NCBI GenBank assembly: GCA_047967505.1
Contig: CM106540.1
Length of the DNA: 64,000 nucleotides
Direction: 5' to 3' (one strand)
Source: Dipteris shenzhenensis
Lineage: Eukaryota; Polypodiophyta; Polypodiopsida; Gleicheniales
The notes beneath the pieces were generated by a model that searched no databases, was not told where the DNA came from, and was given only the letters and a program-made list of their open reading frames with translations. The translations under genes and the position numbers were made by a program. Positions within the stretch are counted from its first letter, which is position 1, and the number at the start of each line of letters is the position of its first letter. Shown here one piece after another: positions 47,901 through 59,495 of the stretch.

Positions 47901-50900
47901 TGCAAAAGCATGGAAACCATGGGGTTTAGGATGCCTAAAAATTTTGAGCCCAATAGAAAACATGGACATGCAAATCCTAATGACCCATTCCATATTTTGC
48001 ACCTTCACTGATGCAACCAGGTGCATAGAGTGAAAATGGGTCCTTTGACCTCCCCATGCCCATAGCTGGTGTCGAATGGGACTCAAACTTTGCAAGAGCA
48101 TGGAAACCATAGTGTTTAGGACTTGTACAAACTTTGCAAGAGCATGGAAACCATAGTGTTTAGGACTTGTAATAACTGTGAGCCCAATCGAACACATGGA
48201 CATGCAAATCCTAATGACCCATTTCATATTTGCCTCCTTCATTAATGCATTAAGGTGTGTAGGGTGAAAATGGGCCCTCTGACCTCCCCATGCCCACATC
48301 TGCTGTCCAATGGGACTCAAAGTTTGCAAGAGCATGGAAACCATAGGTTTTAGGATCTCCGCATATTTTGAGCCCAGTCGAAGACATGGACATGAAAATC
48401 CTAGTGACCCATTCTATATTTTGTTGCTTCACTGATGCAACGACGTGCAAAGGGTGAAAATGAGGCCTATTGCATCCCCGTTCCCACATCTGACACTGGA
48501 GGGGACTCAAACTTTTTAATTGCATGGTAACCATTGGGTTTTGCACCTGTGCAAATTTTGAGTGCAATCAGACACATGGACATGCAAATCACACACAATG
48601 ACCCATTCCATATTTTGCTCCACTGATGCAACGAGGTGCATAGGTTGAAAATGGGGCCTCTGACATCCCCGTGCCCACATACAACATCAGATGGGACTCA
48701 AAATTTCAATCAGACACATGGACATTCATTTCCTAATGACCCATTCCATATTTTTCTCCTTCATTATGCAACAAGGTGCATAGGTTGAAAATGGGCCTTC
48801 TAACCTCCTCATGCACACATCCAGTATTGGATGGGACCCAAACTTTGCAAGAGCATGGAAAGCATAGGGTTTAGGACTTGTGCAAATTTTGAGCCCAATA
48901 AAAAATATGGACATGGAAATCCTAATGACCCATTCCGTACTTGTGCCTTCACTGATGCAACGAGGTACATAGGGTGGAAATGGGCCGTCCAACCTCCTCG
49001 AGCCCACATCCAACATTGGATTGGACTCAGACTTTGCAAGAAGATGAAAAACCATAGGGTTTAGGACCTAGGTAGATTTTGAGCCCAATCAAACACATGG
49101 TCATGCAAATCCTAATGACCCATTCCATATTTTGCTCCATTGATGCAACAAAGTGCATAGGGTGAAAATGGGCCCTCTGACCTCCCCATGCCCACATAGC
49201 ACATTGGATGGGACTCAAACTTTAAAAGAGCTTGGAAACTGTAGGGTTTAGGACCTATGCAAATTCTTATCCCAATCAGACACATGGACATAAAAATCCT
49301 AATGACCCATTCCATATTTTCCTTGTTGACTGATGCAACAAGGTGCATAGGGTGAAAATGGGCCCTCTAACCTCCCCATGCTTACGTCGGACATCGGATG
49401 GGACTCAAAATTTGCAAGAGCATAAAAAGCATAGGGTTTGGGATTTATGCAAATTTTGAGCACAATCGGACACATGGACATGCAAATGCTAATGACCCAT
49501 TCCATATTTTGCTCCTTCACTCATGCAACAAGGTGCATAGGGTGATAATGGGGGGCCCTCTGACCTCCCCATGCCCACATCGGCTGTTGGATGGGACTCA
49601 AGCTTTGCAAGAGCTTGGAAACATAGGGTTTAGGACTTGTGCAAATTCTTACCCCAATCGGACACATGGACATGCAAATCCTAATGACCCATTCCATATT
49701 TTGCACCTTCACTGATGCAACGAGGTCCATAGGGTGAAAATGTGTCCTTTGACCTCCGCGTGCCCACATCTGACATGCGATGGGACTCGAACTTTTCAAG
49801 AGCATGGAAACCATATAGTTTAGGATCGGTGCATATTTTAAGCCCAATTGAACACATGGACATGCAAAATCCTAATGACCCATCCTGTATTTTACTCCAT
49901 CTCACTCATGCAATGAGGTGCATAGGGTAAAAATGGGACCTCTGACCTCCTATGCCCACATCCAATTTTGGATATCCAATTTTGGATGGGACTCAAACAT
50001 TGAAAGAGCATGGAAAACATAGGTTTTAAGTCTTGTGTAAATTTTGAGCCTAATGACCCATTCCATATTTTGCTACTTCAGTGATGCAACGAGGTGCATA
50101 GGGTGAAAATGGGCCCTTTGACCTCTCCATGCACACATTCAGTGTCAGATGGGACTCACATTTTGCAAGAGCATGGAAACCATAGGTTTTAGCAGCTACA
50201 AAAAGTCCAATCAGACACATGGACATGCAAATCCTAATGATGCATTCCATATTTTGCTCCTTTACTGATGCAACGAGGTACATAGGGTGAAAATGGGCCC
50301 TCTGACCTCCCCGTGCTCGCATAGGACACCGGATGGGACTCAGACTTTGCAAGAGCATGGAAACCATAGGGTTTATGACTTGTGCAAATTCTTATCCCAA
50401 TCTAACACATGGACATGAAAATCCTAATGACCCATTCCATATTTGCGCATTCACTGATGCAATGAGGTGCATAGGGTGAAAATGGGCCCTCATACAACCC
50501 TGAGCCCAGATCCAACACTGGATGGGATTCAACCTCTTCAAGAACATGGAAACCATAGGGTTTAGGACCTGTGCAAATTGTGAGACCAAGCGGACACATG
50601 GACATGCGAATCCTAATGATGCATTCCATATTTTGCTCCTTCATTGATGCAACATGGTGCATAGGGTGATACCTCCCCATGACCACATCCATTGTCGGAT
50701 GGGACTCAAACATTGCAAGAGCATCAAAACCATATTTTTTAGGACTTGTGCAAATTCTTAGCCCAATTGGACACATGGACATGCAAATCCTAATCACCCA
50801 TTCCATATTTTGCTCCTTCACTGATACAACAAGGTGCATAGGGTAAAAATATGCCCTTTCACCTCCCCGTGCCCACATCCATTGTTGGATGGGACTCACA

Positions 50901-51242
50901 CTTTGCAAGAGCATGGAAACCATAGGGTTTAGGATCTGTGCATATTTTGAGCCCAATCGGACACTATGACATGCAAATCCTAATGACCCATTTGATATTT
51001 TTCTCCTTGATTGATGCAACGAGGTGCATACCGAAGGAAATGGGGCCTTTGACCTCCCTGTGCCGACATCCAAAACCCCATGGGACTCAAACTTTGCAAA
51101 AGCATGGAAATCATATGGTTTAGGACCAATGCATACTTTGAGCCCAATTGAACACATGGACATGTAAATCCTAATGACCCATTCCATATTTTACTCCATC
51201 TCATTGATGCAACGAGGTGCATAGGGTAAAAATGGGACCTCT
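41999..51242 (+). repeat. 190-bp satellite, forward block 2
   Basis: About 47 monomers, continuous except for the MITE at 42,818-43,065. Variant monomers with an inserted TC (CCATCTCACTGATGCAA) occur near 42,325, 42,705, 43,945, 44,135, 46,260, 49,905 and 51,197. Blocks of several monomers are shared with later parts of the array (see findings). No gene is seen within it. Confidence 0.95.
42818..43065. mobile_element. MITE, 248 bp, 8-bp target duplication
   Basis: A non-satellite, AT-rich segment has imperfect terminal inverted repeats: CTCAGGGGGGTCACT at the left, and the reverse complement of the right end is CTCGGGGGGGGTCACT. It is flanked by ACCATAGG at 42,810-42,817 and 43,066-43,073, so removing one copy restores a normal monomer (ACCATAGGGTTTAGG). 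The 8-bp duplication fits hAT-type non-autonomous elements; the family is not identified. It encodes nothing. Confidence 0.85.
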
Positions 51243-51413
51243 TGAGAGTGCTCTCAATGAAAGCAAGAACGGAAGAGGGAGAGAGAGAAACAAAGAGCCA
51301 CTCAAGCTTTGGTGGGTGCAGAACCACCCTAATCTTCTTTTTCATTCATTTATATATGTGTTTGAGTATTGTACATAACTGGGGTAAAGGCACAGTGACC
51401 TTTAACCCCCACA
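51243..51413 (-). repeat. LTR of the non-autonomous element (3')
   Basis: TGAGAGTGCTCTCAATG ... CCTTTAACCCCCACA on the + strand. Matches 52,973-53,100 and 53,101-53,254. Confidence 0.9.
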
Positions 51414-51439
51414 ACCTCCCACTTAAAGGACAATGTGCC

Positions 51440-51535
51440 TTTAAGGGAGAACAACCAGTGCCACAAAGAAAAGTTTGTCCCATCAAACTTTTTAATGTTG
51501 AAAAACTCCTTTTCAGACATGGAAGAGGATGCCAT
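51440..51535 (-). pseudogene. copia gag N-terminal remnant (about 32 codons)
   Basis: On the - strand Met 51,535 begins MASSSMSEKEFFNIKKF, then DGTNFSLWHW, the standard start of a copia gag. It runs without a gap into the polypurine tract, so everything from about codon 32 of gag to the end of pol is missing. Confidence 0.75.
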
Positions 51536-52972
51536 AATGCAAATAAAACAAAATCCCAAACGATAGTGCATACAAGAGAGAATCACACCAAATACCAGGT
51601 GCACCCAAATGTGTATGCCACAATAGAGTGAAATATCACCGAAACTCATGTCTCAAAGCATCTGACTCATGTGCATATACTATGCATCCATATGAGCAAA
51701 TCCGGCCCAAAAGAAAATGCCAACTGCAATGGCAATACAAAATGCCAATAAGTGCCAAATGACTCAAGCATAAACACCGTCCACTAGCATATGCATTAAT
51801 AATATCTCATCCAAGAGAGCATAGCACTATCAGTGCATCACCTGCAATGTATCAAAGCTGTTCCTCATTATAAAATAGCATCCATGTGCAAAGCGTCCCA
51901 TAAATAGCATCCCACAAGGCAATTCGGGCCTATCAGCGCATCCAATAAGGACTGCAATGCATCCAAATGACCTATAAATCATCCACTGCAACCAAATGCA
52001 TACCATGAATGAGCGCACACTGCTCAAACTGCAACCATAGTGATCTGCATAAGGTATGCTCAAGAAATCATGGTCCCACAGTAATGATCGCTACTGAAAA
52101 TAGAACCTGAGATGCCTCAAAACATGGGCGCCATTGCATAATCATACTCAGCAAGAAAATCTGCAAATATCTCTCTTCCGCTGGAACTCCAAAATCCCAA
52201 CCGATGAGAGAGAAATGGGTGTCAACACTTATCCACTACCATGTGGCATAAATCTAAGGTTTCAAAACCTTAGAATGAAAAATGCATAACAGAGAGACGA
52301 AATTGAATACACAGAGATCTATAACTCTAAAAATCCTCCACTGAATCATGCAAGAACTGATAGGTAGGGGTTTTTGGGCGTCCAAAATGCAATGGGATAG
52401 ACGGTTTTGGAAATCGTGGTCTCAATCACTGGGTCCAACACACGGGCTGAAAAACGTTTTTTGAAACAGAGCTATTTGTAAACTCCATCGGAGTGCGAAT
52501 GATGAGCAACATAGAAGTTTTAGAACCTCCTGAGTCCACCGGAACTGATAGATCTACAAATGGTTGCTCCAAACTTGAGTTCCAACACCTAGGCAGAAAA
52601 ACGTAAGAATTGACACAGTGAGTCAGAAATCCAATGAAATGACCCCAGATTCAAGAATGAAGGTGTTCCCAAGCTCCTGAAGTGAAGTGGACACTAAAAG
52701 CAAGCAATAGTTGCCTCTACAAGTCAATACGGAGTCTCTATCATTGAACGGAATAGGGAAAAGCTCAAAAAACGACTTTTTCTTTGAAACCACTTAACAG
52801 GCTCTCAAAACCACTTCGCAAAGCCAAAGTGACTTTTCCAAAGGTTCCTCCAAGGTCTCTACACACTCGAATGCAAGTAAAGTCACCCACAAAGCTTCCC
52901 ACAGAGCTTCTCCTTCCTCCCACAGAGCTGCTGAGCTTCAAGCATTCACGCACGCTCAACTAGATCACCCGC
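51536..52972 (-). other. leader of the non-autonomous element, no gene seen
   Basis: 1.4 kb of non-coding interior between the 5' LTR and the gag remnant. No domain or convincing primer-binding site was found. Confidence 0.55.
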
Positions 52973-53254
52973 TCTCAATGGAAGCAAGAACGGAAGAGGG
53001 AGAGAGAGAAACAGAGAGCCACTCAAGTTTTGGTGGGTGTGAATCAACCCTAATCTTATTTTTCATTCATTTATATATGTGTTTGAGTATTGTACATAAC
53101 GGAAGCAAGAATGGAAGAGGGAGAGAGAGAAACAGACAGCCACACAAGTTTTGGTGGGTGTAGAACCACCCTAATCTTCTTTTTCATTCATTTATATATG
53201 TGTTTAGTATTGTACATAACCGGGGTAAAGGCATTGTGACCTTTAACCCCCACA
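52973..53254 (-). repeat. two tandem partial LTR copies (5' side)
   Basis: Copy one (52,973-53,100) ends at GTACATAAC, lacking the last 40 or so bases of the LTR. Copy two (53,101-53,254) starts at GGAAGCAAG, lacking the first 15 or so, and carries the true outer end. Both share GGAAGAGGGAGAGAGAGAAA and the TTTTTCATTCATTTATATAT stretch. Confidence 0.88.
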
Positions 53255-54966
53255 CCTCTTACCTCCTCGTGCCCACAACCGATTTTGGATGGGACTCAAA
53301 CTTTGAAAGACCATGGAAAACATAGGTTTTAAGACGTGTGCAAATTTTGAGCCCAATTAGACACATCGACATGCAAATCCTAATGACCCATTCCATATTT
53401 TGCTACTTCACTGATGCAATGAGATGCATAGGGTGAAAATTGGCCCTATAAGCTCCCCTTGCATACATCTAGTGTCCAATGGGACACAAACTTTGTAAGA
53501 GCATGGAAACCATAGGGTTTAGGACTTGTGAAAATTGGGAGTCCAATCGGACACATGGACATGCCAATTGTAATAACTGATTCCATATTTTGCTACTTCA
53601 CTGTTACAACGAGGTGCATAGGGTTAAAATGGGACCTCTGCCCTCCCTGTGCCCTCATCCAACATTGGATTAGACTCAAACTTTGCAAGAACATGGAAAC
53701 CATAAGGTTTAGTACCTATGAAAATTTTGAGCCCAATCAGAAACATGGACATGCAAATCTTAATTACCCATTCCATATTTTGTACCTTCACTGATGCAAT
53801 GAGGTGGATGGGGTGAAAATGGCCCCTATGACCTCCCCATGCCCACATCCATTGTCGGATGGGATTCAAACTTTAAAAGAGCATGCAAACCATAGGTTTT
53901 AGGACCTACGCATATTTTGAGCCCAATAGGACACATGGACATGCCAATCCTAATGACCCATTCCATATTTTGCTGCTTCACTGATCCAATGAGGCACATA
54001 GAGTAAAAATGGAACCTCTTACCACCCCATGTCCAGATTCGATGGCAAATCAAACATACCAAGAGCATGGAAACCATATGGTTCAAGACTTGTGCAATTT
54101 TTGAGCCCAATCGGACACATGGACATGCAAATCCTAATGAACCATTCCATATTGTGCTCCTTCAGTGATGGAATGAGGTGCATAAGGTGAAAATGGGCCC
54201 TCTGACGTCCCCCTTGCCCACATCCGCGACACCCAATGGGACTCAAAGTTTGCAAGAGCATGAAACCATAGCATTTAGGACTTGTGCAAATTTGGAACCC
54301 AATGAGACACATTAACATGCAAATCATAATAACCCATTTCATATTTGGCTCCTTCACTGATGCAACGAGTTGCATAGGGTGAAAATGGGCCCTCTAACCT
54401 CCTCGTGCCCACATTTGACATCGGATGGGAGTCAAACTTTGCAATAGCATGGAAACCATAGGGTTAAGACTGGTGCAAATTCTGACACCAATCAGACACA
54501 TGTACATGCAAATCCTAATGACCCATTCCGTATTTATTTCCATCTCACTGATGCAAAGAGGTGCATAGGGTGAAAGTGGGCCCTCTAACCTCCCCGTGAT
54601 CATAGCTAGTATCGGATGGGACCCAAACTTTGCAAGAGCATGGAAACCATAGGGTTTAGGACCTGTGAAAATTGTAAGCCCAATCAAACACATGGACATG
54701 CAAATCCTAATGACCCATTCCACATTTTGCTCCATCACTGCTGCAATGAGGTGCATAGCGAGAAAATGGGACCTTCGACCTCCCCATGCCTAGATCTAAT
54801 GTCAGATGGAACTCAAACTTTGCAAGAGCATGGAAACCATAGGGTTTAGGACCTGTGAAAATTGTTAGCCCAATCGGACACATGCACAAGCAAATCCTAG
54901 AGACCGATTTCATGTTTTGCTCCTTCACTATGCAACGAGGTGTATAAGGGGGAAAATGGGCCCTCT
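53255..54966 (+). repeat. 190-bp satellite, forward block 3
   Basis: About nine monomers. From 53,711 to the end they correspond unit by unit to the monomers on both sides of copia-2 (36,600-37,114 and 41,999-43,130). Confidence 0.93.
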
Positions 54967-55264
54967 TGTAAAGAATGAGGGAGAGAGATAGGAGACTCAA
55001 GTTCAGCTTTCTTCACAACACACAAAAGAGAGAGGACACAAGGTTGGAGGGTGAAGCCTTTCTTCACTTTTGCACACAACAACAATACAATAGAAGAGGG
55101 AAATACCCTATATGTCAAAACCTAGAATACGTGGTTCATATGTGAACCCAAACCAAAAACATACGTGGTAGTCTAACTACACCACGAGTACAACTAACAT
55201 AGGCGGTGACATAAATGATAGTCATCCAGGAGATGTATCGGGGGTAGAGCTTGATATCTCAACA
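54967..55264 (-). repeat. copia-3 3' LTR
   Basis: TGTAAAGAATG ... GATATCTCAACA on the + strand, directly after the polypurine tract. TG...CA ends are intact. No partner LTR in the window. Confidence 0.85.
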
Positions 55265-56700
55265 CTCCCCCTCAAGCTCAAATCCATCTCACGTACACCA
55301 AGCAAGCTCCTAAATCTGCGAAGCTTCTCGGTACCCAATGCCTTCGTAAAGATATCAGCCACCTGCTCCTCAGTGCTGACATAGACAAGATCAATCTCAC
55401 CAGCTAGAACCTTCTCTCTCACAAAGTGATAATGCACCTCAATGTGCTTCGTTCTAGCATGATAAACTGGGTTATTAGCAAGCATGATGCTGCTAATGTT
55501 GTCACAATGAATGACAACTGCTGCATGAACTGACTGTCCCATATCTGGAAGTAGCTTCCGTAACCAAGCTACCTCACATGCAGCCATTGCTGCACCCCTG
55601 TACTCAGCCTCTGTGCTCGACAAGGCAACTGTTGGCTGCTTCTTGCTGCTCCAACTGATGGCACCACTCCCAAGGGAAAACATAAAACCACTAGTAGATC
55701 TCCTGTCTGAGACACTACCAGCCCAGTCAGCATCTGTGTATCCATGTACCTGTAATGCACACCCAGCTTCATAAAACAGTCCATAATGCAATGTGGACTT
55801 CACATACCGCAGTATGCGCCTAGCCGCATCCAAATGTGGCTTCCTCGGTGCCTGCATAAACTGACTCACCAGCCCCACAGCATAGCTCAAGTCTGGTCGG
55901 GTTATAGTCATGTAAATCAAGCTACCTACTATGCGCCTGTACATAGTAATATCTTCAAGAAGCTCACCTGACTCTGCATTGAGCTTCACATTCTGCTCCA
56001 ATGGAACAGAGATAGGCTTACAGCCTGTCATCCCATATTTGGACAACATGTCCAAACCGTATTGCCTTTGCAACAGCCATATCCCACTCGGGGATCTAAT
56101 AACCTCAATGCCCAAGAAGTAACGCAGCTCTCCCAAATCCTTCATCTCAAATTTCTGCTTCAACAGCAGCTTCACTTCATTAATGTCTGCATCACTATCA
56201 CCTGTAATAATCAAATCATCAACATAGATGACTATAAGCACAATCCCTCTGTTTGTCCTTTTCACATAAAGTGAAAAATCTGAATTGGAAATCTGAAATC
56301 CAATAGTGACAAGATATTGCCCTATCTTGTCTGACCATGCCCTCGGCGCCTGTTTTAAGCCATACAAGGCTTTGCACAACCTGCATACAAAATCGGGGTG
56401 TGCTTTATCCTCATAACCTTCTGGCTGCATCATATAAACCTCTTCCTGCAAGTCACCATGCAAGAAGGCATTTTTCACATCCATCTGATGCAAAGACCAT
56501 CCCTTTGCAGCAGCCATAGCAATTACTGCTCTCACGGTTGCCATCCTTGCAACTGGGCTGAAAGTTTCCTCATAGTCAATTCCATATGTCTGTGCAAAAC
56601 CTTTGGCAACCAATCTTGCCTTGTACCTGCTAACAGACCCATCAGCATTGTGCTTTACTTTGTAAACCCACTTGCAGCCAATAGCCTTCTTATCATGAGC
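55222..56700 (-). pseudogene. copia-3 reverse transcriptase and RNase H
   Basis: The frame is open for at least 464 codons after the junction near 56,700. KKAIGCKWVYKVKHNADGS, ARLVAKGFAQTYGIDYEETF, MDVKNAFLHGDLQEEVYM, YGLKQAPRAW and the intact catalytic VIYVDDLIITG are present. So are LRYFLGIEVIR, RNase H TDADWAGSVSDRRSTSG, LSSTEAEYRGAAMAACEV, IHCDNISSIMLANNPVYHAR and ADIFTKALG. The only lesion seen is a deletion of roughly 80 bp and frame change at its N-terminal end (EDAAG joined to ...HDKKAIG). Confidence 0.92.
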
Positions 56701-59495
56701 CCTGCTGCATCCTCAAAACATGTGGGCTCTGGCTCCTCTAGAACCTTGACCATATAAGCATAGTGATGTGCTGTATACCCATCATATCTCAGCCTGTCAA
56801 CTGGATACTTAATACGAGTGGACCTCCGTACAATGGGATCAGTTGCAGGTGTCTTTAAATCATGCCTGCTTTTCCTTGCACCAGGTGTAACAACAGAAGG
56901 AATCCCAAGTTCCTCATCAAGGCTCATTTCAGAGCCGCTTGACTCTCCATCAACATGAGAGCTACCAGCAGACACATCAAATACTGGAGCATGGTCCACT
57001 TTTCCTTTTCCCTTATGTGATACCTGCACAACACTATCAGGACTGCCATGTGACGATTCACTAGATCTCAATCTCCCTGTCCATGCATTAGATCCACTAG
57101 TAGAGGACTCTCTGGGTCCACTCAAGGCTTGAGATTGTTGTTCTGCATTTATTGCAGCATTCCCATTTCCTGCATCTGCCTCTCCTACCATAACAGTTGG
57201 TGCAGACCAGCTGCTCATTTCATCAAAAACATCTCTGCTCACTTGCATTTTGCGGGTGGAAGGGTTATAACAGCGATACCCTTTCTGGTGCTGAGCATAT
57301 CCAATAAAGATGCATTTTTCTGCCTTTGGATCCAGCTTTGTTCTCTTCTCATCAGGAACATGAACATAAGCTATGCAACCAAATACCTTCAAGTGAGAAA
57401 TATCTGGTTTTTGGCCTGTATACATTTCTTCAGGCGTCATGCCATGGACAGCTGCAGTGGGGGTTCTGTTCATAATATAAACAGCAGTTGCTACTGCTTC
57501 AGCCCAAAAATAATCAGGCATGTTTTTCTCATTTAGGATCGCCCGTCCTACTTCTGCAATATGCCTGTTCTTCCTTTCTGCAACCCCATTCTGCTGAGGG
57601 GTAGACCTGCATGAGTACTTCCTTTGAATTCCCTGTTCTTTCAGATATTCACAAAATTCTTCTGAAAAGTACTCTCCCCCTCCATCAGATCTTAGCACTT
57701 TAATATGCACACCTTTCTCTTTTTCAACCATGGCCTTAAAAGCCTTGAAATGGCTGAACACTTCACTTTTGTGCTTCATAAAATAAATCCACACCTTCCT
57801 AGTGTAGTCATCAATAAACGTCACATAATAATGGCATCCACCAATAGAAGCAGCTTTGGTTGTCCAAACATCTGAATGGATCACTTCCAAAGGTCTTCTG
57901 CTCACCTTAGCATTTTTGGGAAATGCATGTCTGGCCTGCTTACCCATTTGGCATGCTTCACATACCTTTTGCATTCCCTCAACTCTGAATTTAGGCAAAC
58001 CTGCAACAATGTTTTTCGTTTGCATAGATTTCAGCCTTTGTATATTCACGTGCCCAATGCGCTTGTGCCATATCTCAATATCTGCAATGACACCTCTCCC
58101 ATGCGCAAACATAGCAGCTTTCACCTCAGGCATTTCAACATCCAAGGTGAACATTCTGCCATTTTTGTTGCCTTTCGCAACCAAGCGGCACTTATTTTTC
58201 AAGTCCTCAACGAAGCATCCATCAGGGTTAAATCTAACCTGCAGACCTTGCTCAACCATCTGGCCAACTGAAACCAGGTTCTTAGTGATTTTTGGAACAT
58301 GAAGTACATCTGCCAAGTACTTTGTTTTGCCATCCCGCATAGCCAATGGCACTTTACCAACCTGCGTAATTGGGTACGCAGTATCATCACTTGTTTCAAC
58401 ATAACCTGGCTTATCCAAATTTTTGACATCATGAAACCACTCACCATGACTGGTCATGTGGTTAGAGGCACCTGAATCAACATACCAAACATCATTGCAA
58501 GCTGCAGCATCTCCTGACATGGAGTTAACCATATGCTGCATCACAAAAAGATGCTCATTTCTATCGTCACCATGCCCACTTGATGATGCATAGTTGCTTT
58601 GCTGCAACTTCCCACTTTTGATGTCATTCTGCTTTTTATAGCATGTATTCTCCTTGTGTCCAGGCTTTCCACAATAATGGCATTCTGTGCTGCTATTTAC
58701 TTGCTGGTTCCTTTGCCATGAACCACGGCCTCTTTGGCTCCCCCTGCCTCTAGAACTACCACGTCCTCCTCCATAGGACTGGTTTTCCTGTTGTTGCTGT
58801 TGGTTCTGATTTCCTGCACGGCCACCAGAACGGCCTCTTCCTCTACCCCTGCCTCTACCTGTATTCGAGTAGAAAGCAGTCTCTTGAGAAGTTGAGGTGG
58901 CTGAACCACCATTCCTTTGCTCTTCACTCAGCAAGAGAGCAATAAGTTCCTGAAAATCAGGAAATGTTTCACGGACTCCAATGGATGTCCGAAATTGTGC
59001 ATAATCTTTCCCAAGACCATTCAAGGTCACGGACACTAAGTCCTCATCATCAACAGGTGCTCCAATGGAGGCAAGAGAATCTGCAAGGCCTTTCACCTTC
59101 AAGGAATACTCATTTATATTCATATTTTTCCTTTGCACATTGTGCAACTCCTGCTTTAGCTGCATCTTTCGTGCTTTGGTATTTGTGCTATACAGCTTCA
59201 CCAATGTATCCCATGCCTCCTTAGGCGTCTCTAGATCCTGTATATGCACAATCATAGAATCTGAAATGCTAACGGACAGCCAATACAGGCATTTTCTGGC
59301 TTTTTCATGCCATTCTTTAAAGGCCTTCAATTCAGCAGGAGTGGGAGCAGCACCCAAAACTGGTTCTGCAGTTTCACCACTGATGTAATCCCAAACTCCC
59401 TTTCCCATAAAGAAGTTTGTCATCCTGAACTTCCATGCTTGGAAGTTGTTCTTGTCAAGCTTCTCACTGACAATGGTAGACAGATTCTCAGACAT
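56655..59495 (-). CDS. copia-3 gag-protease-integrase polyprotein part
   Basis: From Met 59,495 (MSENLSTIVSEKLDKNNF) an uninterrupted frame runs to the deletion near 56,700. Gag comes first (WDTLVKLYSTNTKARKM; Gly/Arg/Gln-rich linker; zinc knuckle CHYCGKPGHKENTC). The aspartic protease follows (VWYVDSGASNHM). The pre-integrase zinc domain is IWHKRIGHVNIQRL...VCEACQMGKQARH. Integrase has its triad complete: D in VIHSDVW, D in RSDGGGEYFS and E in NGVAERKNRH. Then come CIAYVHVPDE, KCIFIGYAQHQKGYRCYNP and a Ser-rich linker. A read-through frame begins slightly upstream (59,522), but Met 59,495 matches the family start. Confidence 0.92.
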   Translation of the reverse strand: MSENLSTIVSEKLDKNNFQAWKFRMTNFFMGKGVWDYISGETAEPVLGAAPTPAELKAFKEWHEKARKCLYWLSVSISDSMIVHIQDLETPKEAWDTLVKLYSTNTKARKMQLKQELHNVQRKNMNINEYSLKVKGLADSLASIGAPVDDEDLVSVTLNGLGKDYAQFRTSIGVRETFPDFQELIALLLSEEQRNGGSATSTSQETAFYSNTGRGRGRGRGRSGGRAGNQNQQQQQENQSYGGGRGSSRGRGSQRGRGSWQRNQQVNSSTECHYCGKPGHKENTCYKKQNDIKSGKLQQSNYASSSGHGDDRNEHLFVMQHMVNSMSGDAAACNDVWYVDSGASNHMTSHGEWFHDVKNLDKPGYVETSDDTAYPITQVGKVPLAMRDGKTKYLADVLHVPKITKNLVSVGQMVEQGLQVRFNPDGCFVEDLKNKCRLVAKGNKNGRMFTLDVEMPEVKAAMFAHGRGVIADIEIWHKRIGHVNIQRLKSMQTKNIVAGLPKFRVEGMQKVCEACQMGKQARHAFPKNAKVSRRPLEVIHSDVWTTKAASIGGCHYYVTFIDDYTRKVWIYFMKHKSEVFSHFKAFKAMVEKEKGVHIKVLRSDGGGEYFSEEFCEYLKEQGIQRKYSCRSTPQQNGVAERKNRHIAEVGRAILNEKNMPDYFWAEAVATAVYIMNRTPTAAVHGMTPEEMYTGQKPDISHLKVFGCIAYVHVPDEKRTKLDPKAEKCIFIGYAQHQKGYRCYNPSTRKMQVSRDVFDEMSSWSAPTVMVGEADAGNGNAAINAEQQSQALSGPRESSTSGSNAWTGRLRSSESSHGSPDSVVQVSHKGKGKVDHAPVFDVSAGSSHVDGESSGSEMSLDEELGIPSVVTPGARKSRHDLKTPATDPIVRRSTRIKYPVDRLRYDGYTAHHYAYMVKVLEEPEPTCFEDAAGLMIRRLLAASGFTK

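Larger units (their letters stand above)
51243..53254 (-). mobile_element. non-autonomous LTR element (TRIM/LARD type)
   Basis: A 2.0-kb element on the - strand lies between two copies of CCTCT (51,238-51,242 and 53,255-53,259). Its ends are TGTGGGGG...CACTCTCA on the - strand. The 171-bp left LTR (51,243-51,413) is preceded on the inside by a polypurine tract (51,414-51,425). The interior is non-coding except for a short copia gag start. The right side carries two tandem partial LTR copies. Mobilisation would need proteins from an intact relative. Confidence 0.85.

Noticed and set aside
57129-59388. Plus-strand open frames over copia-3
   Set aside because: Antisense to the intact gag-pol frame.
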